Shown: positions 50,682 to 59,004, counted from the stretch's first letter. The stretch is DNA of 64,000 bases from Subdoligranulum variabile (GCF_025152575.1 NZ_CP102293.1:1922001-1986000), one strand, 5' to 3'. Numbers and translations are program-made. Notes: generated by a model from the sequence alone, not told the origin.

Positions 50682-51107
50682 GTGGAAACCAAAAACCATT
50701 ACAGGACCCGTCAGAGCGAGCAGATCGCCGACTATCTGCGCAGCCGGCCGGGACAGCATGTCACAGCGGCGGAGCTCTGCGTCTATTTCGCCCAAAAGGG
50801 GATGCAGATGGGAAAGGCCACCGTCTACCGCCATCTGGACCGGATGGTGGCGGAGGGGACCGTCACCCGCTACACGGTGGACGGCGCCACCGGGGCCTGC
50901 TATGCCTACACCGGCCCCGAGGAAACCACCGCCGCCCCCTGTTACCACTGCAAATGCGAGCAGTGCGGGGCGCTGATCCATCTGCACTGCGACGAGGTGG
51001 AGCATCTGCGCCGCCACATGCTGGCCCACCACGGTTTTGCCCTGGACGAACGCCGCACGGTGTTCTACGGCCTTTGCGAAGCCTGCCGCACCGCCCGCAA
51101 CCCCTGA
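50682..51107 (+). CDS. Fur family transcriptional regulator, probably zinc-responsive
   Basis: A 141-residue Fur-family protein from GTG 50682. The winged helix-turn-helix is N-terminal (SEQIADYLRSRPGQHVTAAELCVYF, GKATVYRHLDRMVAEG). The metal-binding C-terminal part has HCKCEQCG and LCEAC cysteine pairs and HLHCDEVEHLRRH. Linkage to a zinc ABC importer (53077-55606) indicates a Zur-like role, repressing uptake when zinc is plentiful. An IS110 element now separates it from those genes. Confidence 0.85.
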   Translation: METKNHYRTRQSEQIADYLRSRPGQHVTAAELCVYFAQKGMQMGKATVYRHLDRMVAEGTVTRYTVDGATGACYAYTGPEETTAAPCYHCKCEQCGALIHLHCDEVEHLRRHMLAHHGFALDERRTVFYGLCEACRTARNP

Positions 51108-51246
51108 ATTTTTCCCGACCACCCGAAAGATTAACTATTAAAAGTCAACCCCAAAAATGAATGGTGGTGGTGAAAAGAGATAGTTCAAGAAAGGTATAGC
51201 AAAGCAGAGGTCCGTAGGGACCCCGGCGTAGGCTAACAAGATGGAA

Positions 51247-52428
51247 TTAGGCCGCCAAGCTGCAATAAGGCTGTCTGGATCTTTCCAGGGCAAACAGCAG
51301 ACGAACTAACTTTTTGGTGGCATGAGAAAGTGCGACATTGTAGTGTTTGCCTTCATCTCTTTTCTTAGCAAGGTAAGCAGCAAAGGTTGGGTCCCAGTGA
51401 CATACATACTTGGCTGCGTTGTAAAGAGCGTAGCGTAAGTATCGAGAGCCACGCTTCTCCATGTGGGGATAGCAATTTTTGAGCTGCCCGGACTGGTAAG
51501 TAGAAGGCGACATTCCGGCGTAGGCCAATAATTTGTCCGGTGACTCAAACCGAGAGAAGTCGCCGATTTCAGCAAGAATCATGGCAGCCATACGAAAGCC
51601 CATGCCAGGGATAGTTGTAATGGGAGACTGTATCTTGTCCATCATTGTCTCAATTTCAGCCTCGATTTCAGCGATCTCAGCATCCAATTCACGGATAAGC
51701 CGGATGGTATGTTGCAATTCCAGGGATTTGGCAGGCATACAGGACCCAACAGAATTCTGAGCAGCGCTCCGGATAGTAACAGCCATATCCCGACCGTAGC
51801 GACCTTTGGAGGCGTTCCCCAAAAGGGTTTTGAGCCTTGTCAGGTGTGCCTTGGCAATCTGTTTGGAACCTGGAAACTCTTCCAGCAGAGCGTAGACAGT
51901 CGCCAAATGGAGAGAGGACACCAGCTTCTCCAGTTCAGGGAAGAGAATGCAAACCAGTCTGGAAATTGAGCTTTTCAGCTTTGCTCGTTCTTTCACCTTG
52001 TCAAAACGGTATCTGGTGAGTGACTTTAGTTCCTCGTTGTGATATGCTGTATTCGTGTAGGGTTTGAGGCCCACATCGGATAACAGCATAGCAGCAATGG
52101 TTCGAGCATCTACACGGTCGGTCTTGGTCTTTCGCAGGCTGAGACTTTTCCGGTAGAGATTCGTGCGTAAGGGATTCAAGACATAGGTGGCCAGACCGTT
52201 GTCCAGAAGAAACCCAAGAATGTTGTAGCTGTAATGCCCGGTTGCCTCAAGCCCTACTTTTATTTTGTCCTGCGGTGTAGTACAAGCTCGAATTTTTTCC
52301 AGTAGAGCATAAAAACCGTCCATGTTGTTAGGGATAGTAAAAACATCCGCCAGGACTTCACCCTCTGAGCTTACAATGAAGCAATCATGCTTGTTTTTTG
52401 AGACATCAATGCCAACAGAAACTACCAT
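51247..52428 (-). CDS. IS110-family transposase
   Basis: A 393-residue DEDD recombinase. The N-terminal RuvC-like domain has VGIDVSKNKHD (first Asp), VGLEATGHY (Glu) and KTDRVDARTIA (Asp pair). The C-terminal Transposase_20 domain has TIPGMGFRMAAMILAEIGD and the serine-containing AGMSPSTYQSG. It catalyses cut-and-paste recombination guided, in recently described relatives, by an RNA from the element's non-coding end. I chose ATG 52428 with ggagg 8 bases upstream rather than an earlier in-frame start. Length and motifs are complete, so it may be active. Confidence 0.94.
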   Translation of the reverse strand: MVVSVGIDVSKNKHDCFIVSSEGEVLADVFTIPNNMDGFYALLEKIRACTTPQDKIKVGLEATGHYSYNILGFLLDNGLATYVLNPLRTNLYRKSLSLRKTKTDRVDARTIAAMLLSDVGLKPYTNTAYHNEELKSLTRYRFDKVKERAKLKSSISRLVCILFPELEKLVSSLHLATVYALLEEFPGSKQIAKAHLTRLKTLLGNASKGRYGRDMAVTIRSAAQNSVGSCMPAKSLELQHTIRLIRELDAEIAEIEAEIETMMDKIQSPITTIPGMGFRMAAMILAEIGDFSRFESPDKLLAYAGMSPSTYQSGQLKNCYPHMEKRGSRYLRYALYNAAKYVCHWDPTFAAYLAKKRDEGKHYNVALSHATKKLVRLLFALERSRQPYCSLAA

Positions 52429-52459
52429 AACAAATACCTCCAGAGAAAATATGTGATGC

Positions 52460-52640
52460 TGCATCCACAGTACACCTTACTTTTGTAGCCTTGTTCCACA
52501 TAAACCGTCTGGCGGTATTTAACTGATTAACAAAATTGTAAGGGGCTGTGGTTGGAACCTTTCGTGAACCATCTTGTGGTAGGAGCCGCCAACCAATCCA
52601 CAGCATCCCTTACAGTGTAGCACAGCCCTTGGAGAGGGGC
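52460..52640 (-). ncRNA. Candidate bridge RNA of the IS110 element
   Basis: The non-coding segment before the transposase folds into a long hairpin. The arm 52537-52555 pairs with 52593-52614 in three helices of 8, 7 and 4 bp separated by small bulges. The apical part contains an ACCA/TGGT stem. A second copy of the GGGCTGTG/CACAGCCC pairing (52542-52550 with 52621-52628) offers an alternative fold. IS110 elements are known to encode a bridge RNA here. Boundaries and guide loops were not determined. Confidence 0.45.
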
Positions 52641-52657
52641 TCTAATAACTACTACTC

Positions 52658-52663
52658 TATAAT
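52658..52663 (+). promoter_or_regulatory. -10 element upstream of the small membrane protein gene
   Basis: A consensus TATAAT lies 14 bases before the ATG at 52677, followed by aagga. It sits at or near the right edge of the IS element, which may therefore supply or preserve a promoter for the zinc genes. Confidence 0.4.
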
Positions 52664-52676
52664 ACAAGGAGCCGCC

Positions 52677-52976
52677 ATGCATTCCATCCGCCGCCGACTG
52701 ACCGCCTGGGCGTTCTGCGTCCTGCTGGCAGCGGGCCTTCTGGTCTCGGCCTGGTTCCTGGTGCGGGAGGTCCGCCATACCTGCACAGGGGCGGATTGCC
52801 CTGTTTGTGCCTGCCTGCGGGAGGCGGCCCGGCAGCTGCGAGCCGGGTCCCGGCCGGCCGCTGCCGCGGCGGCTGCCCTGGCTGCTGCTTTTGCGGCCGT
52901 TCGGGTGCTGGGCGGCGGCACCCGCTGCCTGCCCGCGGCCACGCTGGTGGCCCGCAAGGTCCGGCTGGACAATTGA
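52677..52976 (+). CDS. Small membrane protein in the zinc locus, unknown function
   Basis: A 99-residue protein with two hydrophobic segments (about 8-28 and 60-80). A cysteine-rich stretch (CTGADCPVCACL) between them is expected to lie outside and could bind metal. RBS aaggag precedes the ATG. It lies between the Fur-type regulator and the zinc binding protein, about 100 bases before the latter, so a link to zinc uptake is likely but the family is not recognised. The IS element ends just upstream. Confidence 0.7.
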   Translation: MHSIRRRLTAWAFCVLLAAGLLVSAWFLVREVRHTCTGADCPVCACLREAARQLRAGSRPAAAAAAALAAAFAAVRVLGGGTRCLPAATLVARKVRLDN

Positions 52977-53076
52977 ATTTTCCTCCGTGAAGGGACGCAG
53001 TGCGCCGTCAGGCGCGCCGGGCCCCTGGTTTTTTGTACCCTTTTTTGTCATCTGACCCATACCGGAGGAAATTCCT

Positions 53077-54063
53077 ATGAAAAAAATCCTTTCTGTTCTG
53101 TTGTCCGCCGCACTGCTGGCGGGCTGTTCCGCCCCGGCGGTGCCCCAGGCGTCCCCTGAATCCGCCCACAAACTGCGGGTGGTCGCCACCATCTTCCCGG
53201 TGTACGACTGGGTGCGGGAGGTGGCCGGCCCCGACGCTGCCAACCTGGACCTGACCCTGCTGCTGGACGGCAGCACCGACCTGCACAGCTACCAGCCCTC
53301 GGCCCAGGATGTGGCGGCCATCGCGGGGTGCGACCTCTTTGTCTATGTGGGCGGCGCCTCGGACGCCTGGGTGGCCGACGCGCTGCAGGAATCCCCCAAC
53401 CCTGACCGCCAGGTGGTGAACCTGATGGAGCTGCTGGGCAGCCGGGTCTATGAGGAGGAAACCGTGGAGGGCATGGAACCTGAGGACCATGACGACCACG
53501 ACCACGGGGAAGAGGAGACCGACGAGCATATCTGGACCTCGCTGCAGAACGCCGCAGAGCTGTCGGCGGCCCTGGGCGATGCGCTGGGCGAGCTGGACCC
53601 GGCCAACGCCGCCCGCTACACCGAAAACGCCGCGGCCTACGGGGAGAAGCTGACCGCCCTGGACGGCGACTATGCCGCCGCGGTGGAAGCGGCTCCCGTG
53701 AAGACGCTGCTCTTCGGGGACCGGTTTCCCTTCCGCTATCTGGTGGAGGACTACGGTCTTGCCTATTACGCGGCCTTCCCGGGCTGCTCCGCCGAGACGG
53801 AAGCCAGCTTCGAGACGGTGGCCTTCCTGGCGGGCAAGGCGGCGGAACTGGACCTGCCCGCCGTGCTGACCATCGAGGGCTCTGACCAGAAGATCGCCCG
53901 GACCATCGTGGAAAACGCCGGGGGCGACCGGGCCATCCTGACGCTGGATGCCATGCAGGGGACCTCGTCGGCGGACATTGCCGCGGGCACCACCTACCTT
54001 TCGGTGATGGAGCAGAACCTGACGGTGCTGCGGCAGGCGCTGGGCGCCGGGGAGGAGGCCTGA
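53077..54063 (+). CDS. znuA: Zinc ABC transporter substrate-binding lipoprotein
   Basis: A 328-residue lipoprotein with lipobox LAGC (Cys17) and a ZnuA/TroA fold (VVATIFPVYDWVREVAG, DLHSYQPSAQD, and later GDRFPFRYL and TIEGSDQKIA). A His/Asp-rich loop (DHDDHDHGEEETDEHIW, about residues 138-155) is the hallmark of zinc-binding members. It binds zinc outside the membrane and hands it to the permease at 54767. RBS ggagg is upstream. Its stop overlaps the ATPase start (ATG inside TGATG). Confidence 0.92.
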   Translation: MKKILSVLLSAALLAGCSAPAVPQASPESAHKLRVVATIFPVYDWVREVAGPDAANLDLTLLLDGSTDLHSYQPSAQDVAAIAGCDLFVYVGGASDAWVADALQESPNPDRQVVNLMELLGSRVYEEETVEGMEPEDHDDHDHGEEETDEHIWTSLQNAAELSAALGDALGELDPANAARYTENAAAYGEKLTALDGDYAAAVEAAPVKTLLFGDRFPFRYLVEDYGLAYYAAFPGCSAETEASFETVAFLAGKAAELDLPAVLTIEGSDQKIARTIVENAGGDRAILTLDAMQGTSSADIAAGTTYLSVMEQNLTVLRQALGAGEEA

Positions 54064-54770
54064 TGGCACAGATCACCGGCGAAAACCTGACCCTGGGCTA
54101 CGATGGCAAAGCGGTGCTGCGGGACCTGAACTTTACGGTGGAAGCGGGGGATTACCTCTGCATCGTGGGGGAGAACGGCAGCGGCAAGACCACCCTGATG
54201 AAGACGCTGCTGGGGCTGCAGCCGCCGCTGGCGGGGCGCATCCGGTTCGGGGAGGGCCTCACCCGCAAGGACATCGGCTACCTGCCCCAGCAGACCGAGG
54301 TGCAGCGGGATTTCCCGGCCCTGGTGCGGGAGATCGTCTGCTCCGGGTTTCAGGGGCGGTGCGGCCTGCGCCCCTTTTACACCAAAGAAGAAAAGGCCGA
54401 AGCCCTCCGCATGCTGGAAAAGGTGGGGGCGGCGGACCTGGCCGGGCGGTGCTACCGGGAACTTTCCGGCGGGCAGCAGCAGCGGGTGCTGCTGGCCCGG
54501 GCCCTCTGCGCGGCCCGCAAAGCCCTGCTGCTGGACGAACCGGTCACCGGCCTGGACCCGGAGGCTGCCGCCACCCTGTATGACCTTGTGGACCGCCTCC
54601 ACGCCGAAGGGGTCACCATCCTCATGATCACCCACGATGTGGGCCCGGCGCTGCGGTCGGCCACCCGCATCCTGCAGATCGGCGGCACCGTCTTCTGCGG
54701 CAGCCGCCAGGACTACCTGCAGAGCGAAGCGGGCCGCCGCTTCGCCCGCCCGGAAGGAGGCCCCGCATGA
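54063..54770 (+). CDS. znuC: Zinc ABC transporter ATP-binding protein
   Basis: A 235-residue ABC ATPase of the metal family. Motifs are Walker A GENGSGKTTL, Q-loop GYLPQQTEVQRDFP, signature ELSGGQQQRVLLARAL, Walker B LLLDEPVTGLD and switch His in ITHDVG. It powers zinc import with the proteins at 53077 and 54767. It overlaps the znuA stop by 1 base and the permease start by 4 bases (ATGA), typical of this operon. Confidence 0.95.
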   Translation: MAQITGENLTLGYDGKAVLRDLNFTVEAGDYLCIVGENGSGKTTLMKTLLGLQPPLAGRIRFGEGLTRKDIGYLPQQTEVQRDFPALVREIVCSGFQGRCGLRPFYTKEEKAEALRMLEKVGAADLAGRCYRELSGGQQQRVLLARALCAARKALLLDEPVTGLDPEAAATLYDLVDRLHAEGVTILMITHDVGPALRSATRILQIGGTVFCGSRQDYLQSEAGRRFARPEGGPA

Positions 54771-55606
54771 TCGCCACCCTGCAATATTACTGGACCTTCC
54801 CCTTTGTGCGGTACGCCCTCATCGTGGGGGTGCTCATCGCCCTGTGCTCCTCGCTGTTCGGCGTCACCCTGGTGCTCAAGCGGTTCTCCTACCTGGGGGA
54901 CGGCCTCTCCCACGTGGCTTTCGGCGCCATGTCGGTGGCCACCGTGCTGCGCCTGGCCGATTCCATGCTGCTGGTGCTGCCGGTGACCGTCCTCTGCGCC
55001 GTGCTGCTGCTGCGGGGCGGCCAGAACGCCAAGATCCGCGGCGACGCCGCCGTGGGCATGCTCTCGGTGAGCACCCTGGCCCTGGGCTATCTGGTGGTGA
55101 ACCTTTTCTCTGCCACCCCCAACCTGGCGGGGGATGTCTGCAGCACCCTCTTTGGCTCCACCTCCATCCTCACCCTCACCGAGGCCGAGGTCTGGCTCTG
55201 CGCCGGGCTGGCCGTGGTGGTCGTGGCACTCTTCGTGCTGCTCTACCATAAGATCTTCGCCGTCACCTTCGACGAAGCCTTCGCCCGGGCCTGTGGCATG
55301 GGCGCGGCCCGGTGGCAGCTGCTGCTGGCCGTCATCATCGCCGTCATCATCGTGCTGGCCATGTACCTGGTGGGCTCGCTGCTCATCTCGGCTCTTATCA
55401 TCTTCCCGGCCCTGGCCGCCATGCGGGTCTGCCGCAGCTTTCTGGGGGTGACCCTCTGCGCGGCGGTCTTCTCGGTGGTCTGCGCGGCGGGGGGCATCGT
55501 CACGGCCATCCTGGCCGGTACGCCGGTGGGGGCGACCATCGTGGCAGTGGATCTGGCGGGCTTCGGTCTCTTCTGGCTGGCCGGCGCTTTGCGGGGGGCC
55601 TCATGA
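54767..55606 (+). CDS. znuB: Zinc ABC transporter permease
   Basis: A 279-residue ABC-3 family permease with about eight hydrophobic segments. Motifs include GVTLVLKRFSYLGDGLSHVAFGAMS, the coupling region AVTFDEAFARACGMGAARWQLLLAV and MYLVGSLLISALIIFPALAAM. It forms the membrane channel for zinc. It overlaps the next gene by 4 bases. Confidence 0.94.
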   Translation: MIATLQYYWTFPFVRYALIVGVLIALCSSLFGVTLVLKRFSYLGDGLSHVAFGAMSVATVLRLADSMLLVLPVTVLCAVLLLRGGQNAKIRGDAAVGMLSVSTLALGYLVVNLFSATPNLAGDVCSTLFGSTSILTLTEAEVWLCAGLAVVVVALFVLLYHKIFAVTFDEAFARACGMGAARWQLLLAVIIAVIIVLAMYLVGSLLISALIIFPALAAMRVCRSFLGVTLCAAVFSVVCAAGGIVTAILAGTPVGATIVAVDLAGFGLFWLAGALRGAS

Positions 55607-56109
55607 GCCGCCGTCTGGCGGCCCTGGCCGCCCTGAGCCTGCTGCTCACCGCCTGCGCCCCCGCCCCGGACCCGGTCCCCGCCGCCACGCCGGTTCCCAC
55701 CGCCGCGCCTGCCCCTGCACCGGCCCCCACGGCAACGCCTGCGCCCACGGCCACCCCGGACCCCGACGGCATCGACGTGGACCTGACCACCCTCTCCTCC
55801 ACCATGGTCTTTGCCGAGGTGTCGGCCATGGTTCGCACACCGGAGGACTATCTGGGCAAGACCGTGCGGATGCAGGGCCCGCTCATGGCCTATGAGGCCA
55901 ACCCCGCCCTGGGCGTGGACTACTTTTATACGGTGGTGATCCAGGATGCCACCGCCTGCTGCCAGACCGGCTTGGAATTCGTATGGGACGGCGGCACCCT
56001 GCCCGAGACCGGCACCGAACTGCTGGTCACCGGCACCTTTGAAGAATATGACTGCGGCGGCCTGCCCAGCTACCATGTGGTGGCCCGGTCGGTGGAATCC
56101 CTTTCCTGA
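55603..56109 (+). CDS. Lipoprotein of the zinc operon, unknown function
   Basis: A 168-residue lipoprotein with lipobox LTAC, followed by a Pro/Ala/Thr-rich linker of about 45 residues. It then has a small beta-rich domain (PEDYLGKTVRMQGPLMAYE, YFYTVVIQDATACCQTGLEFVWDG). The CC pair could bind metal. Its ATG at 55603 overlaps the znuB stop, so it is translated with the importer and probably helps zinc handling at the surface. I do not recognise a named family. A terminator follows at once. Confidence 0.82.
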   Translation: MSRRLAALAALSLLLTACAPAPDPVPAATPVPTAAPAPAPAPTATPAPTATPDPDGIDVDLTTLSSTMVFAEVSAMVRTPEDYLGKTVRMQGPLMAYEANPALGVDYFYTVVIQDATACCQTGLEFVWDGGTLPETGTELLVTGTFEEYDCGGLPSYHVVARSVESLS

Positions 56110-56113
56110 CAGC

Positions 56114-56147
56114 GCTCCCTTCCCTTTACGGGAAGGGGGCTTTTTTT
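56114..56147 (+). terminator. Intrinsic terminator of the zinc operon
   Basis: CCCTTCCC (56117-56124) pairs with GGGAAGGG (56130-56137), extended by GC, followed by seven T at 56141-56147. Confidence 0.92.
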
Positions 56148-56269
56148 GTTGGTTCGGGTTGCTTTCCCGCCGCCGGTTTTCTATTTCGGCAGATTTTTCA
56201 TTCCCCAGGCAGTACAGTGTAAATACATTTGCGGCAGCCGCCGCAGCACGCAGGTAAGGAGACGAGCGG

Positions 56270-58090
56270 ATGAAGGTACTGTTTGCGGGGCCGTGGGATC
56301 TGGCGGGCAAGGCCACAGCGGAATATTTCTGGCGGGAAGGCCACGAGGTCTGCTGGCTGACGGCGGAGGAAAACCGAAGCTTATGGGACGCTAAATGCAA
56401 GGGGGCGGTATGCCGGGGGGAAAGCACCCCGGCGCAGATCCTGGCCTTTTTGCGGCGGCACCATATCGAGGCGGTGATTCTGCTCACCGCGGGCCTGCGG
56501 GAGGGCGGCGATCTCTGCCCCGAAGAACACCCCGGACGGCTGACCGCTCTGCTGGAGGCCCTGCGGGAGTATCCGGTGCAGAGTTTTGTCTGTCTGTCCT
56601 CGGTGGAGCTGGCCTGGCAGGGGCCGCTGACCCCCCGGCTGGCAGCGCTGGCGGCGGTGGAACTGCGCTGCCGGGCGGCCCGGGACCACGACGGTCTGCC
56701 GCTGCTGGTGCTGCGGATGGGCTGGCTCTACGGCCGGGCGGCGCCCGAGGAGATGGGGGTCACCGGGGCGGCGCTGCAGGCCATCCGGGAGGGGCAGTCT
56801 GTCCCGAGCCCCTACGGCCCAGACGACTGCATCGACGCCCTGGCGGCCTCCGACGCGGCGGCGGCCATCTACCGTCTGGTATTACATACACAGACCGGCC
56901 GGTATCTGCTGGTCACGGGACATCCCTTGTCCCTGCAGACCTATTACGGCTGCCTGGAGCGGGCGGCGGGCGCCCCGGCGCAGATCGAATGGACCCGGGC
57001 GCGCCATACGATGGACGCCGCCCGGTACTCCGCCGCCCCTTTGAAAGAGGCCACCGGCTGGGTGCCCTACACCCTGCTGGAGGAGGAGGGCTGGCAGCTG
57101 CTGCGGGACGCCCCGCAGCCCCGGCCCCGGCAGCAGGCTCCGGCCCCGAAGCGGCGGTGGAACAGGCTCTCCCCGGCGCTGCGCAGCGCCGCCGAGACGC
57201 TGGTGCTCTTCGGCATCACGCTGGGGCTGCTGCGCTTTTCCAGGGATGTATCCGACCTCAAATATGTGGACATCCGGCTGATGTTCGTGGCCGTGGTGGC
57301 CAGCTGCTACGGCAGCGGCATGGGGCTGGCGGCGGTGGGCCTGGCGTCGCTGTCCTACCTGTACAGCCTGGCGGTGTCCTATGTGGACATCAGCTACCTG
57401 CTCTACAGCGTGGACACCTGGGTGCCCTTTGTGATCTACGCCGTTACCGGTTCGGTGCTGGGGTACCTCACGGGCCGCCGCCGGGACGAGATGGCGGCGC
57501 TGCGGCGGAAAAACGACCTGCTGGCGGAAAAATTCCACCAGCTGCAGGCGGTGCAGGGGGAGACCCTGGAGATCAAGAGCCGGCTGCAGCAGCGCATCAC
57601 GGCGGAGCGGCACAGCTTTGCGGATCTCTACCGCATCGTCCGGGAACTGGACCGGCTGGACCCGCCCCGGATCCTGGAACACACGGTGGGCATTGTGGAA
57701 GACCTGCTGCAGTGCGATCACGTGGTGGTCTACCGCATGACCCCCGACGGCCGCAGTGCGTCGCTGGCGGCCTGTTCCCCCGCCATGGAGACCCGGGCCC
57801 CCGCCGTGCCCGACGGCGGCAAGCTGGCGGCACTGTGTACCGTGCTGGCCCGGCAGCCGGTCTTTGCCAACACCGAGCTGACCCCCGGCCGGCCCGATCT
57901 GGCGGCGGCCATCCGCTGCGACGGACGGCTGTACGGCCTGGTGGCGGCCTATGAGCTGGGGCCCGACCGGTTCACCACCTACTACCGGGATCTGCTCAAG
58001 GTGGTGGTGGGCCTCATCGAGCGGGATCTGGTGCGGGCGCTGGAGGTGCCCCGTTCCGAGCGGCCGCTGGCCCGGGAGGCGGCGCTGTGA
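56270..58090 (+). CDS. PelD-like membrane protein with N-terminal SDR-type domain and GAF domain
   Basis: A 606-residue protein. Residues 1-285 resemble a nucleotide-sugar epimerase/reductase (extended SDR). The glycine motif is altered (FAGPWDLAGKA) and no YxxxK is seen, so catalysis is doubtful. Residues about 295-405 hold four hydrophobic segments, 408-445 a coiled coil, and 446-590 a GAF-like domain (LDPPRILEHTVGIVEDLLQCDHVVVYRM). That membrane-GAF order matches PelD of Pel exopolysaccharide loci, but the c-di-GMP-binding GGDEF domain is absent. It is the first gene of the operon, with a small GC hairpin in its leader. It probably organises or regulates the synthase complex. Confidence 0.8.
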   Translation: MKVLFAGPWDLAGKATAEYFWREGHEVCWLTAEENRSLWDAKCKGAVCRGESTPAQILAFLRRHHIEAVILLTAGLREGGDLCPEEHPGRLTALLEALREYPVQSFVCLSSVELAWQGPLTPRLAALAAVELRCRAARDHDGLPLLVLRMGWLYGRAAPEEMGVTGAALQAIREGQSVPSPYGPDDCIDALAASDAAAAIYRLVLHTQTGRYLLVTGHPLSLQTYYGCLERAAGAPAQIEWTRARHTMDAARYSAAPLKEATGWVPYTLLEEEGWQLLRDAPQPRPRQQAPAPKRRWNRLSPALRSAAETLVLFGITLGLLRFSRDVSDLKYVDIRLMFVAVVASCYGSGMGLAAVGLASLSYLYSLAVSYVDISYLLYSVDTWVPFVIYAVTGSVLGYLTGRRRDEMAALRRKNDLLAEKFHQLQAVQGETLEIKSRLQQRITAERHSFADLYRIVRELDRLDPPRILEHTVGIVEDLLQCDHVVVYRMTPDGRSASLAACSPAMETRAPAVPDGGKLAALCTVLARQPVFANTELTPGRPDLAAAIRCDGRLYGLVAAYELGPDRFTTYYRDLLKVVVGLIERDLVRALEVPRSERPLAREAAL

Positions 58091-59004
58091 CGCCGTGGTT
58101 CTGGGGGCTGGCAGGGGGCCTGTACCTGCTGTTCAGCCTGCTGGATGCCTGGGTGACGGCGCGGCAGGCGGGCAGCCTCCAGAAAGGGGCTTTCTGCCTG
58201 GTGCTCTGCCTGGCCTTGCCGGGGGCGGGGCCGCTGCTGCTCTGGTTCTGGGACGGCCGGGCCCGGACTGCCGCGCCCTGGGACTATCATGAATTGTACC
58301 GCGGGGGCGAATTCTGCCCCGACGATCTGGGCCGGCTGCAGAAGCCGGACCTGTATGCCGAGACCGACCGCGTGCCCATGGAGGAGGCGCTGGAGGTGTC
58401 CGACCGGAGCTACCGCCGCCGGATGGTCATGGGGCTGCTGGATGTGGAGGATCCGCTGGTCTATCTGCCGGCGCTGCGCCGCGCCCTGGCCAACGAGGAC
58501 GGCGAGACCTCCCACTATGCCAGCGTGGCCATCATGGAGCTGCGGCGCAAACTCCAGCAGCAGCTGGACGAGGCGGAAGCCCGGTGGCGCCGGGCACCCC
58601 GGGACGCCGGAGCCTGTGCGGCGTGGGAGGACCTGCTCTACCGGGTGCTGGAGACCGATCTGTTTGACCCGGAGGTACGGCGCCGCCTGCAGGGCCGCTA
58701 TACCGCGCTCACCGACCGGATGCTGCGGGCGGAGCGTCCCTCCGAGACCTGCCTGCACCACGGCATCCGCCAGGCCCTGGGCCAGAAAAACATCGCCCGG
58801 GCCCAGCGGCTGTGCAGCCGGTATCTGACCCTCTACCCCGGCAGTGAGCAGGCGGTGCGGGACCAGATGGAGGTCTGCGTGCAGGCCAAAAACGGGGCGG
58901 GGCTGCAGGCCTTTCTGGCCGGTCTGCGCCGCCGCCCGGTGCTGCTGACGGCGCCCACCCTGGCCTGGGTCCGGGCTTTCAGAAAAGAGGAAGAAACACC
59001 GTGA
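58087..59004 (+). CDS. PelE-like membrane protein with TPR-like repeats
   Basis: A 305-residue protein with two N-terminal hydrophobic segments (about 4-22 and 35-55) and a helical cytoplasmic part. TPR-like sequence near the end is ALGQKNIARAQRLCSRYLTLYPGSEQAV. Position between PelD-like and deacetylase genes and this architecture match PelE, which bridges PelD and other Pel proteins. It overlaps both neighbours by 4 bases. Primary similarity is weak, so the call rests mostly on order and layout. Confidence 0.7.
   Translation: MTPWFWGLAGGLYLLFSLLDAWVTARQAGSLQKGAFCLVLCLALPGAGPLLLWFWDGRARTAAPWDYHELYRGGEFCPDDLGRLQKPDLYAETDRVPMEEALEVSDRSYRRRMVMGLLDVEDPLVYLPALRRALANEDGETSHYASVAIMELRRKLQQQLDEAEARWRRAPRDAGACAAWEDLLYRVLETDLFDPEVRRRLQGRYTALTDRMLRAERPSETCLHHGIRQALGQKNIARAQRLCSRYLTLYPGSEQAVRDQMEVCVQAKNGAGLQAFLAGLRRRPVLLTAPTLAWVRAFRKEEETP

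Larger units (their letters stand above)
51120..52650 (-). mobile_element. IS110-family insertion sequence
   Basis: The element carries one IS110 transposase gene and lies between the Fur-type regulator and the zinc operon. It is clearly richer in A+T than its surroundings. IS110 elements lack terminal inverted repeats, so the ends given are approximate, set by the composition change. The long non-coding segment upstream of the transposase (52429 to about 52640) contains a large imperfect hairpin. On the other side GGTCC-GTAG-GGACC (about 51211-51224) forms a short stem after the transposase stop. Confidence 0.82.

Noticed and set aside
53450..53545. His/Asp-rich stretch in the zinc-binding protein as a repeat element
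   Set aside because: It is the normal metal-binding loop of ZnuA proteins, not a DNA repeat.
55312..55602. N-terminal extension of the zinc-operon lipoprotein
   Set aside because: It is out of frame with znuB across the same bases. The ATG at 55603 begins a typical signal peptide and overlaps the znuB stop.
56148..56269. A c-di-GMP riboswitch upstream of the Pel operon
   Set aside because: The leader is short and shows only a small GCGGC/GCCGC stem. No riboswitch core was recognised, and even a promoter call (TTCATT at 56197, TAAATA at 56220) is weak.
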